From positions 364,958,973 through 365,022,972 of the forward strand of contig JARDYH010000002.1 of NCBI GenBank assembly GCA_029215795.1: a stretch of DNA of 64,000 bases. The letters are read 5' to 3'. Below are positions 1 through 11,794 of this stretch, piece by piece. The notes under the pieces are model-generated. The model ran no database searches and was not told the DNA's origin. It saw only the letters and a program-made list of their open reading frames with translations. A program made the translations under genes and the position numbers. Source of the DNA: Anniella stebbinsi. Taxonomy: Eukaryota > Chordata > Lepidosauria > Squamata > Anniellidae. Each line of letters opens with the position of its first letter. Within the stretch, counting starts at the first letter, position 1.

Positions 1-657
1 AAAGCTGCTGTTTGCCCTGTAGGGGGAAAAATCAGAGATATTCCCAGGGTAAACGGTAGTTTAAAAGGGATTTTAATTGGGGAAAAGGGTGGCGGCAGCA
101 GGTTCGTCCCCACTCTATTCCAGCGCTGTGGTGCCGCTCCAACCTCCACCCCTCCCCTCCTGCCTACAACTGCTACGCAGAAGATAATTATAGCTGGGGA
201 AACGCTATTCCCAGCCCACCTCTCTGTTATGCTGGAGATGCTGAAGTTGGTTGACATCAAAAGTTTTAAAGCAATCAACCGAAGTACAAACAGCAACAGC
301 AACAGAACAGGAACTAAATACATTCATAGCTTGTCGTCTCCCCACCACCACCACCACCACCCAACCGCTCAGGGGAAATAAAACTAGCCGTGTCAAAGCC
401 CTGCTGGAAAAGAAAGGTCTTTAATCAGCAATGAAACATCGTTAGAGAAATGGCCAGATGCACCTCCAGGACCTTGGGAGCTCTACCTCCTAGGTGCAGC
501 AACCGAGGAGGCCCTCTCGGGTGCTCCCACCACTTGGCCTCCCGATGGTGGAGGGGTGCCCAAAACAACATCTTCAGGCAACCAGAGTGAGCAGGTAGGA
601 TTGCGTAGGACGGGATGGCCCTTTTAAAGTCTCCGGATCAGCACGATTCATATTAAT
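1..657. other. Start of window, intron 4 (partial): no gene seen
   Basis: No coding exon, RNA gene or clear transposon could be recognised. There is a (CCA)n run of about 8 units at 341-362 and a C/T-rich stretch. By position it is intron sequence upstream of TP63 exon 5. Confidence 0.5.
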
Positions 658-659
658 CT

Positions 660-960
660 AGAGTGACCAGACGTCCGGATCCCCCCGGACATGCCCGGAA
701 AAGGGGGCCAAATTTGAGTCCGGGGGGGAAATTTCAAAATATCCCCCAAAGTCCGGAAAATTGGGCCTCTCCCGTGCCATCCGGGCCTTGATCTTGGCTA
801 GCGCGATTGCGCTGGCCAAGAACAAGGCCCAGATCGGCCGGGGAAGAGGCTGGAACGACGCACACCCACACTTCCGGGTGCGCGTCGTTCCAGCCTCCCC
901 CCCGCCATCCGGGCCTTGTTCTTGGCTAGCGCGATTGGACATTTTGGACACAGGGAGGAT
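660..960. repeat. GC-rich interspersed repeat with internal inverted copies
   Basis: Starts gagtgaccagacgtccgg, a type of sequence seen as dispersed repeats in reptile genomes. Inside, ggctggaacgacg at 850 pairs with cgtcgttccagcc near 885, and the phrase cttggctagcgcgattg occurs twice (about 791 and 921). Probably a non-autonomous DNA element; family not identified. Confidence 0.5.
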
Positions 961-1130
961 GCTGGGAGTGGTAGTCTTCAGATGAGAGGCAGGCAGGGCT
1001 CTAGAGCCTGCTTGGCTCCGCCCTCCTAACATGCATCACTTCCTTCGGGCCACCATCATTGCCCTGGGTGTGTCTGCTGCTGTTGCTAGGACTTGCAGCG
1101 GCGGAGCCGCAGTCCGGAGAACAGGTCAGA

Positions 1131-1930
1131 AAGCTGGAGGGGTGGGGGCGAACGAGGGTTCCCCCCTCCCTTTCCGTGATCCTGGCCTTTATTTTGTTTA
1201 AAATCATCCAAAATAGAGGCCTGGATCACGGAGACGGAGGGGTGGGGTGGGGTGGGGGCGAAAGAGGGCTCCCTCCTCCCTCTCCGTGATCCTGCCTTTA
1301 TTTTGTTTAAAGTCATCAAAATAGAGGCTTGGATCACGGAGACGGAGGGGAGGGGTAGGGAGGGGAGGGGTGGGGTGGGGTGGGGGCGAAAGAGGGCTCC
1401 CCCCTCCCTTTCCGTGATCCTGCCTTTATTTTGTTTGAAATCATTCAAAATAGAGGCCTGGATCATGGAGATGGAGGGGTGGGGGCGAAAGAGGGCTCCC
1501 CCCTCCCTCTCCGTGATCCTGCCTTTATTTTGTTTAAAATCATCAAAATAGAGGCTTGGATCACGGAGATGGAAGGGTGGGGTGAGGGCGAAAGAGTGCT
1601 CCCTCCTCACTCTCCGTGATCCTGCCTTTATTTTGTTTGAAATCATCCAAAATAGAAACCTGGATCACGGAGATAAAGGGGTGGGGTGGGGGCAAAAGAG
1701 GGCTCCCCCCTCCCTTTCCGTGATCCTGGCCTTTATTTTGTTTAAAGTCATCAAAATAGAGGCTTGGATCATGGAGACGGAGGGGTGGGGTGGGGGCGAA
1801 AGAGGGCTCCCTTCTCCCTCTCCGTGATCCTCGCCTTTATTTTGTTTGAAATGATCCAAAATAGAGGCCTGGATCACGGAGACAGAGGGGTGGGAAGGCA
1901 AAAGAGGGCTCCCCCTTCCCTCTCAATGAT
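1131..1930. repeat. Minisatellite, about 8 units of 98-128 bp
   Basis: The anchor tccgtgatcc recurs at about 1173, 1283, 1411, 1510, 1613, 1717 and 1821, and a decayed form occurs at 1919. Each unit has a GC-rich half (ggaggggtgggggcgaaaga) and an AT-rich half (cctttattttgtttaaaatc). Each unit is itself a partial palindrome: tccgtgatcc is matched by ggatcacgga about 45 bp on. The many open frames in both directions across it are repeat artefacts. Confidence 0.93.
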
Positions 1931-2408
1931 CCAGATGCCCACGTGGAAGGGACTGGGATGCCCGGTTTCTGCGACTGCCCAGAAGCCCCGAAGGTGGATG
2001 CCCACGTGTAGGAGAGGCTGCTGCGGCCGTCCATGGTGGTTGGAGATTGAGCTGCTTCTAGCTGCTCAAATGGTGGGTCTGTTTCTTTCTCTCAGCCCTC
2101 ACAATGGTTGAATTAAATTTGGGAAGGTAGCAGTGGATGAATAAATCTTTGAAATAAGATGTGCCCATGGCCCAAAAAGTCTGCTTACCCTTTTGTAAAG
2201 ATCATTCACCTCAATTGAGGGGACAGACCCAACAGTGTACTCCAAAGTTTGTTTTAAATGTAAAATTGACTTATACAATTGTAAGATTGAGATAAATTTA
2301 AACCAACATTGTTCTCTATTCATTCTTTATTTTGTGGGTACTATCTCAAATGAAACTGTGTGTGCACAAAACAGAACAAAAGAACTTCACTTTAGCCCTA
2401 TTTAGGTA

Positions 2409-2440
2409 TTATTATTATTATTATTATTAATTATTATTAT
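2409..2440. repeat. (TTA)n simple repeat
   Basis: Run of TTA units with one interruption. Confidence 0.9.
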
Positions 2441-2874
2441 GGGGTTATAAATAAATGAGTTGAGAAAATTATGATAATCATGCTTGCTTGCTCCCTCTGT
2501 AATTTTTGTCGCCTTCCACTTGTTCAGGGAAAACATCAATAGTGGAGAGAGTTTTCTATCCATGTAGGCTTCTTGTGTGATATAAAAGCTTTTTTCCCCA
2601 GTGATTGAAAAGGCTCCCTGCTACAGAAATCACTTTCTACATACTGAGGGTCAACAAGAACAGCAATGGTAGGATGGAGCTATCATGTTCCTCCTTCCTC
2701 TCCACCCTTGCCTTTTTTTTTATCCTACAAGAAGAACAACTGAATAGGACTTTTCTAGTAGATGTGTTTAGGATTGCAGCCTTAAGCACAGTAGGCATAA
2801 TCATCCCAACTTCTCTTCTAGTTTTTTATTTGCTGGGTTATGCTTCCTGTTACCACTTTTAGCTTCAAAACATT

Positions 2875-2969
2875 TGCAGCTCAATCCTATACATGTTTTC
2901 TCAGAAGTAACTTCCATTTTGTTACATAGGGCTTATTACCATGCAAGTGTGCGTAGGATTGCAACCTTG
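2875..2969. mobile_element. Short palindromic interspersed repeat
   Basis: Ends gcagctcaatcctatacatg and gtgtgcgtaggattgcaacc are imperfect inverted copies. A related copy lies at 37002-37103 (gctgcagtcctatacccact). This looks like a widespread MITE-like sequence of reptile genomes. Confidence 0.55.
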
Positions 2970-3237
2970 TTCTGCTTAAGAGCTGGCATAATTTTTATAG
3001 ACAAAGAAGTCAGCATGACTTGTAATATATAATGGTTTCCAAAACCTACTTCTCTGCACATGTGAATATTTATTTTCTTTTTTTTTTTCCTTTTTGTAGC
3101 ATGAGGCAAAGGTAACAGGGGTAGAGATGAGAGAGAAGGAACTGATAAAGGGAGAAATCTTGCCCCTGTTCTCTGATGTAATTTGTAAGGATAAACACCT
3201 TCCCACTTTAAAACATCCACCCTAACCTTATTGGAGT

Positions 3238-3262
3238 ACTATATATATATATATATATATAT
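3238..3262. repeat. (TA)n simple repeat
   Basis: About 12 TA units. Confidence 0.9.
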
Positions 3263-4500
3263 TAAAAAGTATAGCATATTATAAATCTCTCATGGTCTTC
3301 TTTAGCCTCTTGTTTAGCCTTTTTAATTGAAGTTTCTGCAAGTAAACATATTTTTCTTGCACTTGATCATACAAATTGGTGAGGTCTCTGTCCATAGTTA
3401 TTATATATTTGCAAAGGGATGATGAGGAAAAGCCTTTTAAACTAGAATGTGGAACCCAAGAGAAACGTTGTACTCATTTTACTCTTTTACTCATTCTGTC
3501 ATTTGAATTTTTTAAGCTTGTTGCTGTTAGAACAGCCTTCTGGGTTAAACCACCAAGTGTAATCTATGATTGTCATCTTGCTTTCTAATTCACTTTGTTG
3601 ATGTCCTGAAGTGGAAGCATCATTCAATTTATTTTCATGCTACAGTTTCTGATACCTTTCCCTGATTCATTGGTATGCTGTTAATGTGGAATGTATGTTC
3701 TTTCTGCCATGTCTTTTTTTCTGCTCTGCTTGGGCTTTGGGGATGTTAAAACCAGTTGGAATTAACATTACATTTGCTTCTTGGATACTCTGAATTATGC
3801 AACTTGTTTTAAACTTCAGGATGATATGAGATCTTGTGTAGAGTGGATTGGACTAAAACAGGGTTGAAGAATGCCTTTCAGCAAAGTCCCTGGCTGCTGG
3901 CTTGTTGCTTTGATATGGAGTGAAGACCCATCCCTCTAAGCTGTACCTTTTTGCCACTACTTCCTAGTACTTTGTTTAGGAGGGTAGATGGTTAATATGT
4001 TCTCAGAATTTTAAATCTTAGATGGGGGGAGTATCTTGTCCAGAGCCCCCTCAAGCCAAGCAGTGTCAGTGTTGTCATCACCAAAATATTGTGTTCCAGT
4101 ATTTTCCCTGTTGTGTGTTTTCTCAGGCCTGGCTTGCAGTTATGTTTTTGACTTGAAGTACAGATGCAGCATCAAACTTCATGTGTAGACTGGCAAAATA
4201 CTACTGATTCACTTAGCAGAGGAGTGGATCATGAGGCACAGTGGGCTATTATTTGTTTCTATAGTTGCTTTATTTTTATACTGCCTTTTCATGTATTTGG
4301 CACTCAAAGCAGTTTACGTTTTTTTAAATAGCAAAACTAGCAACACATGAGGCAAAAAAATCCACAATAATATGTAACAACTCACAAATCACAGCATAAA
4401 ATTGGTTCATAACAAGTTCATCTCCAGGTACCAATAAATAATAACAGTACTTTCCACGTAGAACAGATTTGTCTTAATTATGAGGTATAAAATTAGACAT

Positions 4501-4604
4501 GTGACCAAGGCCGTGCCCCCTTGGGGGCAGTCATCTCAAGATGGGCCCGCCTCCTTGAGGGTGGCCATCTTGTCCTCCTTTTTTGTTTCCAAAATATGGT
4601 CACC
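4501..4604. mobile_element. Short MITE with GTGACCA-type ends
   Basis: Left end gtgaccaagg and right end atggtcaccc are inverted. The body has two short gccatcttg-type inverted arms (agatgggcccgcctcc and ggtggccatcttgtcc). Related ends occur in the larger palindromic element at 46870-47208. Confidence 0.5.
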
Positions 4605-4847
4605 CTAATTAATCCCAGCGAACACAACCACTGCCCATTCTGGCTGGGGATAATTGGAGTTGTAGTGGAACAGATCTGGAGGTTGCAATGTTGGAGAAGG
4701 CTGTGTCAGGAGAAGGGCCGTGCTTCCAGGTGAGGTTGTCTTCTGCAGGTGGTGAGGTATTCACTTCCTGTCATTAATGTGGGGGAGCATTTAAAAATGT
4801 CCCCCTGCTCTTGCCTATAGAAGCCCTGAAGTTTAATGTGTGAAATG

Positions 4848-4855
4848 GCTTATTA

Positions 4856-4894
<39 letters not shown>

Positions 4895-5115
4895 AATAAT
4901 AATAACATTTGTATATCGCCCCATAGCCGAAGCTCTCTGGGCAGTTTACAAAGATTAAAAGACTGAACATTAAAAATCAATATATAAAATTTTAAACCAT
5001 AAAAAACATACTTTAAAAAAAACAGCTAATATTTAAGACAATTTTAAACTCTCAGCCAGGCCAAAAACTCAGTTGAAAACTCAACATAAGCTGCTAAATG
5101 CCTGGGAGAAAAGAA
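4848..5115 (-). mobile_element. LINE 3' end with ATA tail
   Basis: On the minus strand the order is a decayed reverse-transcriptase C-terminus, then the common tail gggcgatatacaaatg preceded by ctgcccagagagcttcggct, then (ATA)n. The same tail occurs at 8640, 11250, 25620, 27405, 29940, 31170, 31410, 32505, 33430 and 36440. I place it in the CR1/L2 group on the coding remnants of better copies. Confidence 0.7.
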
Positions 5116-5378
5116 ATGGCAATATTTTTTGCTGCGATGCAGAGGGAATAGCTTTATGTCTATATTGGGAATGCAAATTCTGTTAACAAAAGACAAGTCT
5201 TCCAAATTAAGAGAGAAAGATCCATGCAGAAGACAACACCTTGTGCATACCTAACTGGGGATTTTTAGTCTGATGGCAGACTTGGTTCAAACTCCATTTA
5301 GGTCTATGTAAGATGTATAACTTTTCCGGGGATTTTTTGAGATTCCAAATTCTGTCTCTTTTAGCTGCTTATGTCCAC

Positions 5379-5382
<4 letters not shown>

Positions 5383-5420
<38 letters not shown>
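5383..5420. repeat. (TA)n simple repeat
   Basis: About 18 TA units. Confidence 0.9.
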
Positions 5421-5424
<4 letters not shown>

Positions 5425-6045
5425 CCTCCAAAGGGAGCCTACACAGTAAAAAATCAACAATAATTCAGTTATGAAAATAAGCATATCGTCATCACCAACG
5501 CGTTGAAAAGCCAGCCAGAAACCATTCATAACAAGTCTGTCTGAAATAAAATGTCTTCGGAGCCTTTTGGCATCAGGTGAAGACCTTCCCCCTGCCCAGG
5601 GATTTGAGGAATGGTATTAATGCTTTTAGATCAAGGGTGCAGAACATCTGGCCTAGGGTACCAATCCACCCTCCGGTGGCTCCACTCCTTTCCCCGAGCA
5701 CCAACCGTTTGGTCACTTCCCAGCTTTGGGTCAGTTTTCCCCACATCCTAAAAGGTGGAAATGCCTCTCCTAAAGCTTACATGGCTGGCAGCAAGTCCTT
5801 TTGGCTAGAATGTGCTGAAAGGACTTGATATTTGGGGCACTGGGGTGGAGGTGGGGTTATCCCCCGTGCTTTTTGCTTTCGGTCCTTCCCACCCCTGGAG
5901 TGCAGACTCTGAGAGTTCCTCCGAAGTTGAATGTGGCTTTCCGGGTGAAAGACTCACAACGTTCCTGTCCTAGATCGTTACACTAGTCGCAGCAACAAAA
6001 CGGAGGTCTTCTCTCCACGGCCCAGCTCAGCATTGCACCACAAAC

Positions 6046-6238
6046 ATCCCCCCCCGCCTTATGCTGAGTCAGTTCAAGGCCTCATCCAGCCCAGTCTAGT
6101 CAGCTCTGACTGGCAGCGGCTCTCCATGGTTTCAGGCAGGATCCTTTCCTCGCCCTACCTGGAGAAGCTGGGGATTGAACCTGGCACCTTCTGCGTGCAG
6201 AGCAGGTGCTGTGTCACTGAGCCACGGCCACTCCATAG
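6046..6238 (-). mobile_element. tRNA-derived SINE
   Basis: The minus strand starts ggccgtggctcagtgacaca (A-box region), has a B-box-like ggttcaatccc, then gagagccgctgccagtcaga and ends near aactgactcagcataag. This structure is that of a tRNA-derived SINE common in squamates. It is not a functional tRNA. Confidence 0.75.
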
Positions 6239-6639
6239 CCACGCCCCAACTGATAAATACATAGCAAATGCATCTGTTGCCAGCTGTTAGGTGTGATGGC
6301 CTCAAGTGTAGCCTCTGTGTTCAGAGGGCTCTTCTGATACTGAGGACTGTTAATAGGGGAGGAATATTTCCACCAAGGCTCGCTGGGCACTCGCACGATA
6401 GCATGCTCTTTCATCCAAGAATATCCTCTCCGCATCTCTCCTTGATATGCTAGTTTTCTAGGCTCGGTGTGTGTGTGTGTGTGTTTTACTGTTTTTTGGG
6501 ACTTGCGAGCGAGTGATCTGCCACCTGCAGTCTAAAACAGTACAGGCCCCACACAAATGATCTGTCCTGTTTGGGAGAATCTAGCAGTACACAGAATGCC
6601 AAGTTGGCTGGATCATGGTTTCTTCTTGATCCATAAGAA

Positions 6640-7215
6640 GAGCCCATCTTGTCCAGCACCCTGTTCACACAGTGGTCAACCCGCTGTCGACCAGGGAACC
6701 ACAAACAGGGCATGGTACAACAGCACCCTCCCACCCACGTTCCCCAACAACTAGTGTATATAGTCTTACTGCCTCTGATACTGGAGGTAGCACCTAACCA
6801 TCAGGACTAGTAGCCCTTGATAGCCTTCTCCTCCAGGGATTTATCCAATCCCCCTTTAAAGCTGTCCAATTGGTGGCCATCACTACATCTTGTGGCAGTG
6901 AATTCCATAGTTTAACTATGCGCAGTGTGAAGAAGTCCTTCCTTTGATCTGTCCTGAATCTCCCACCCATCAGCTTCATGGGATAATGACCCCATTGGGT
7001 TCTAGTATTATGGGAGAGGGAGAGAAATGTCTCCATCTCCACATTCTCTACACCATGCGTAATTTTGTACACCTCTATCAGGTCTCCCCTCAGCCTCCTT
7101 TTTCCAAGATAACAATCGCAGCTCTTGTAACCTTCCCTCATAGGGGAGATGTTCCAGACCCTCTATCATTTGAGTTGCCCTTTTCTGCCCTTTTTTCCAG
7201 CTCTACAATATAATA
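6640..7215 (-). mobile_element. CR1-like LINE 3' end with RT C-terminal remnant
   Basis: Minus-strand frame 6794-7141 contains RRLRGDLIEVYKITHGVENV, GGRFRTDQRKDFFTLRIVKL and WNSLPQDVVMA, the conserved C-terminal region of CR1-type LINE proteins. The 3' flank (tcaggactagtagcc complement) recurs at 14960, 18930, 38990 and 48740. The copy is 5'-truncated and is a fossil, not a host gene. Confidence 0.85.
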
Positions 7216-7389
7216 TCCAGCATGACGGCAGATCTTAGGTTGTTTAACTGAGTCCATTAGCTCTTCGCTTTTAACATGCCCTTTTTTCGGTGTGTGTGTG
7301 TGAGTGAGCGAGTGACAATGCTAAAAGGAATTGTAATTAGTGCAAGAGAAACATTGCAAATATCCCATCAGCTGTAAGCTACAGGCGAG

Positions 7390-7855
7390 AGCTGAAGTGT
7401 CCTGGAGGAGCCTGTGGAGGCGGGGGATGGAGCACAAGGAACCGGCGCGCTCTCTCCTCTCTTGAAGTGTTGCCTGAGGCGACGTTTCTTCATCCTGCCT
7501 GGCCGCCTCGCCTGCCACCACTCCCTGGACCGTTTACCGAGACAGTTGGAAAGGTACGAGCAGCTGCTGTCTCAGTCCGGCCCGGCATTATGAGCCCTGC
7601 CCCGGCCCAGATGGAACAAAGGGGGACCTGTGTGACCTTCCTTGCGCCTGCTCGCTTGTGGGTTTTGCCGTGCAAACGTTGCCCCTTCCCAACCCTCTGC
7701 CACGGAGCGCTTCCACCCCCAGCCTCCCCTTCTGCGGTCCGTGCCGGCACGGATACGGGGGCCCCCGCATGCCTGATGTCAACATCTTCTGTGGGCGCGG
7801 CCCGGGGAGGAATGTGCCGCTCCGGGCTCTCGCTCAGGTAATTAATCCCTGCAAC
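7390..7855. other. CpG-rich patch inside intron 4
   Basis: Local base composition shifts to high G+C with frequent CpG (ggcgcgc, gaggcgacg, ccggcccgg, gggcgcggcccgggg), unlike flanking intron. Several overlapping open frames exist, but I recognise none. ctcgctcag|gtaattaat at 7836 looks like a splice donor, though no exon can be supported. It may be a CpG island with promoter or enhancer activity, or a degraded GC-rich repeat. Confidence 0.35.
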
Positions 7856-7985
7856 TGACAGGTGGCAACAGGCGGCCCATGGCTGGGTCTCGCCGTTGAG
7901 TGCTCCAAGGGAGGATTTTGGGAGCTCATCAGCGGCAGCGTTTCTTGGGTAGGGCTGGCAAGACGTTGCCCGGAAAGCGAGAGAA

Positions 7986-8016
7986 GTGGGGTGGGGTGGG
8001 GTGGGGTGGGGTGGGG
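7986..8016. repeat. (GGGGT)n simple repeat
   Basis: About six pentamer units followed by a G run. Confidence 0.9.
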
Positions 8017-8219
8017 GGAAAGTGAGCTGGCTGTGGATTCTGGAACAGGGTTTTCTAAGCAACCTTCAGTAAACCCAAAGGCCTGGAGTGGGTCTGTGTT
8101 GCTTCTTGGAAGGGAAACCCTTTGTGTTTGGGTGCTCTGAGAGAGCTAAGGCCTAGAAACGGTCAGAGGCCACCGTCTCCTGTGCTCGGTTGTGCAATTT
8201 TTAACTGTACCTAAACTAG

Positions 8220-8460
8220 AATCATAGAATCAGAGGATAGTAGAGTTGGAAGGGGCCTATGAGGCCACCGAGTCCAACCCCCTGCTCAATGCAGGAATCC
8301 ACCTTCAAGCATCCTTAACAGATGGCTGTCCAGCTGCCTCTTGAAGGCCTCTAGTGTGGGAGAGCCCACCACCTCCCTAGCTCCTTGCTTCCATTGTCAT
8401 ACCGCTCTAACAGTCAGGAAGCTTTTCCTGATGCACCGCTCTCCACCTCCAGTGGCTTTG
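8220..8460 (-). mobile_element. CR1 LINE 3' end
   Basis: aatcatagaatcagaggata and agttggaaggggcctatgag followed by gagtccaaccccctgctcaa are the reverse complement of the CR1 3' end. Length about 240 bp. Related copies lie at 15395, 35180 and 42745. Confidence 0.9.
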
Positions 8461-8639
8461 TTTCATATATTGTACTTATATCCCGAGTGACGGCCAGTAG
8501 GCCGTAGGGCTGCTCAAAACGAAAGCAATGGACAAAAAAACCACAATACAATTCACAAAGCTCCTTCGTGCAAGCTGCAGTTCCATGCCAGTCTGTTGAC
8601 GTGGCGGTCTATATCTGATCAAATCTGATAGAAACATAT

Positions 8640-8928
8640 TAAACATATCATTACGGAATGATCTCCCTGATGAGGCCCGCCTGGCGCCAACACTGTTATC
8701 TTTTCAGCGCCAGGTCAAAACTTTTCTTTTCTCCCAGGCATTTTAACAGCTCAAGTTGAGGTTTGACATTATGGCCAGGCTTAACAGTTTAAATGTTTTA
8801 ACATGTTTTAATGATAGCTGTTTTATGTTTATGGTTTTAAATTTTGTATATTGTCTTTTTAATGCTCAATCTTTTTAATTTTTGTAAACCGCCCAGAGAG
8901 CTTCGGCTATGGGGTGGTATATAAGTGC

Positions 8929-8966
<38 letters not shown>
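8640..8966 (+). mobile_element. LINE 3' end with ATA tail
   Basis: Plus-strand remnant reads RNDLPDEARLAPTLLSFQRQ then VKTFLFSQAF, the C-terminal RT-protein signature of CR1/L2-type LINEs. It is followed by an AT-rich 3' UTR, the tail ctgcccagagagcttcggct-type sequence and (AAT)n at 8932-8966. Confidence 0.8.
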
Positions 8967-9694
8967 GGGCATGCCCCCCACCCCCAGGATGCGTGAAGAG
9001 GTCTGCTCCTCTCGGAGAAGCTTGCCTGCTCATGGTCAACCAAAGAGGCTGTTACCTGTGTCCTGCCAATATCTGGGACACGTTTGGCAGAAACCCAGGA
9101 ACCTTCTCCATGGTGGCACCTTGGAATTCCTTGCTTACGATGCTCACGGCAGCCCATCTCCGATGGACTTTTTCCTTGCAGAGACCTATTTTTCCAGCAG
9201 GTCTTCAGCCTGCCAGACTGATGTGCTTTATTCCCTCTCTGGGGAAGCCTTCCCCAACCTGGTGCCCTTCAAATGTATTGGACTACCACTCACATAATTC
9301 CCTAGCCACAATCCCCCAGCAAGCCAGATATTCGTCTGTTCCTTTTACCTGCTGAGTGCCTGTCTTTTTTTCCTTTTAAAATGTTTGTTCTCTCTTGCTG
9401 TGTGTTATTGTTTTAATGTTTGTTGTAAGCCACTTTGAGTTTGTTTGTTTGTTTGTTTTACATGGAAAGATGGGGCTTGACTATTTTAAATGAATGAATA
9501 AAACAGCAACAATTCTTATACAGTGTGTAAGCGTTCAGATGCAATGCAAATGGGGAGGGAGGCGGGAGTTTGCGAAAACCAGATCTTGCTTAAAGCCTCG
9601 TAGGGAGCAGCACTATGTAGATGAGGTGAGACTCGAACCCGGGACTTACGACTGGCTCACAGCTCCTTTTTGGTAACTGTAACCTCGTTCTCAC

Positions 9695-9832
9695 TAAAGT
9701 GGTCAACCTGCCTCTAGATGGACTACAACTCACATAATCTCTGACCTTTGGTCATGCTGATTCAGACTCATGGGATCTGGAATCCTATAGTATCTGGAGC
9801 CGTAGGTTCCCCACACCTTCACTCTAGGTTAT
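9695..9832. mobile_element. Palindromic MITE-like repeat (accttccccaacctggtg family)
   Basis: Arms read actacaactcacataatctc and gatctggaatcctatagtat around a centre with tttggtcatgctgattcaga. Other copies or halves are at 9240-9310, 13300-13400, 18025-18085, 27905-28032, 41480-41545 and 53725-53822. Confidence 0.55.
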
Positions 9833-9895
9833 TCAATTTAAGGTTGCAGGTGGGAACACACATTTAAGAAGAAATTTCCTCGCTACCATAGATCG

Positions 9896-9909
9896 ATTAT
9901 CTATCTATC

Positions 9910-9968
<59 letters not shown>
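9896..9968. repeat. (CTAT)n tetranucleotide microsatellite
   Basis: About 17 units of CTAT/GATA, nearly pure, so probably length-polymorphic. Confidence 0.97.
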
Positions 9969-11249
9969 CCATCTCCACACATTGAAAACTGAAAGCTGGG
10001 CTAGAACTGACCACAGTGGGTGGATGATCCATTCAGTCTTTGAATTCCCGTCGTAATATTTTGGCTGCAATTTGATCCTGAGTAAATTCATGCGGTATAA
10101 TTCTGCATACAACTTCATGTCATCGGTTTACGATCCAGGAAACTGTGGCAGTGGCCAGAGAACAGATGTGAGCGACGAGTACCTCTGAAACAGTTGTACA
10201 GGTATTTTTAGACATGGTGTTTGCCTGATTCATGGAGTTAATAGGAAATCCTTAACCACCTGTACAAAGTATATAGATGCTTGGATGCCTCCATGTCCTA
10301 TGCAGAACTTCTGGCAGAAATACTAAGGCCTTCCCTTGTGAATAGTCTATGGTGAGACTGTCCCATGTATAGGGGTGTGTCGCTCTGCAGTGCCCAGCTG
10401 TTCATGAGAGGTACCGCTTGGGTTTGACTTCAGGTGAGAAGTCATGGGATCACGGGCTGTCTGAACATTTAATACATGAAATGTTCCCATCCGTCAGGGT
10501 CCATGAAAAGGTTCAAAGCAAAAGTGTAAGACCTTTCTGTTTAGCTGGACTTCTCAGAATATTCACTTAGTGTCTTGTATTTTGGATTATGTCCTACACA
10601 TACTTTGGGGGTTTTTATTAGAGGTGCTTGAAGGATTTGATCTTTGTGAATTCCAGTATGAGTTTTCCAGATCTGGATTAATCCGCTCTCGGCTCAAATA
10701 GCAAATCCAAACACTTTTAGAAATGCTGCGTATTTTGAGAGAAAAATACATTTAGAAACATGTATATGAATGCAACATTTCGTGTGTTTATTTAAAAAAG
10801 AAATGAATACATCAGTACTGAAACAGGATGGAACGGGCAAATGGGTGAACGCAGGAGAAAGTGACATGGATGGGGAATCCCAGCATCAGACGCACACCTT
10901 CGTTCTTCACCCCACCTCCTCTAGTAGCCACCCAGCATGCTTAGCCTGTCTCACCTCTACTAACATCACCTCCTCCATCATGAAAAACAGCAGAGGTGTC
11001 CACGTGGCAATGCAAATGAAAAATAATAAGCCAAATGAAACTCCAGCATTTTTGCAATTAAACTAAATACATGTGTTTAACCTTATGCATAACAGGTTGT
11101 TTTCCTCTTTTGGGTTGGGTTGGGGGGGGGGATGCCTGTGATATGGCATTTTGATTCGCTGTGCGCTCTCCCCATAGAGGTATGATTGCACAACCTACGT
11201 CTTGACTGCTTCGACTACTATTTGGCTGTAGGACTGAAGTATTTTCAGA
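9969..11249. other. Intron 4, no recognisable feature
   Basis: No exon, RNA gene or clear transposon was recognised. Includes a short G run near 11125. Confidence 0.4.
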
Positions 11250-11495
11250 AAGATAACATTGTCATCTTTTCGGCGCCAGGTCAAGACTTTTCTCAGCGTA
11301 TGTTAAGGGTTTTGTTGTCGGACCCAGAATAGTTGTTTTAAATGGAAATTGTCTTTATAATCAGTTTTTATGCTTTTTAAATTTTGTATATCATATTTTT
11401 AATGTTCAATGTTTTTAATTTTTGTAAACTGCCCAGAGAGCTTCAGCTATTGGGCGGTATATAAATGCTAATAATAATAATAATAATAATAATAG
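11250..11495 (+). mobile_element. LINE 3' end with ATA tail
   Basis: cattgtcatcttttcggcgc then a short RT remnant, AT-rich 3' UTR, cagagagcttcagctattgg and (AAT)n at 11470-11494. Same family as 8640-8966. Confidence 0.75.
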
Positions 11496-11790
11496 AGAGA
11501 CAAATGTACACCACTGGCCATGGATGTCAAAGAACTATGGTGACAGGAAAAAGTCACAATTGTCCCAGTCACCGGCATCACATATACAGAAAACCTCCAG
11601 AAACTGGGCCTTACAGAATACATCCACACCAACATCCAGAAAGCACAGTCATAATTAAAGCATGCTCAATCATCAAGAAATTCCTGAATCAATAAAAGAC
11701 AGCGTGACTTGGCAAAGCCCATCATGTCCATCTAGAAAAACCTCCATGAGCGAGAAAGAGATATATAACAACAACAACAACAACAACAAG
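11496..11790 (+). mobile_element. R4/Dong-like LINE 3' end fragment
   Basis: Frame-shifted remnant with VTIVPVTGITYTENLQKLGL and CSIIKKFLN, resembling the C-terminus of R4-clade LINE proteins. It is followed by a 3' UTR catgtccatctagaaaaacc and a CAA-rich tail. The same 3' UTR lies in reverse at about 31095-31145. The larger R4-like copy at the right end of the window supports the family call. Confidence 0.5.
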
Positions 11791-11794
11791 ATGA

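Noticed and set aside
1086..1901. Open frames of 76-186 codons across the minisatellite
   Set aside because: They repeat the same peptide once per unit in several frames, which is an effect of tandem repetition.
6046..6238. A functional tRNA gene in the SINE
   Set aside because: A- and B-box-like words exist, but the cloverleaf is degraded and a SINE body follows.
7490..8062. 190-codon minus-strand open frame in the CpG-rich patch
   Set aside because: GC-rich DNA lacks stop codons by chance; no homology or splice structure supports it.
9609..9665. tRNA-like ctcgaacccgggac segment
   Set aside because: Only a B-box-like word is present with no A box or SINE body that I can align.
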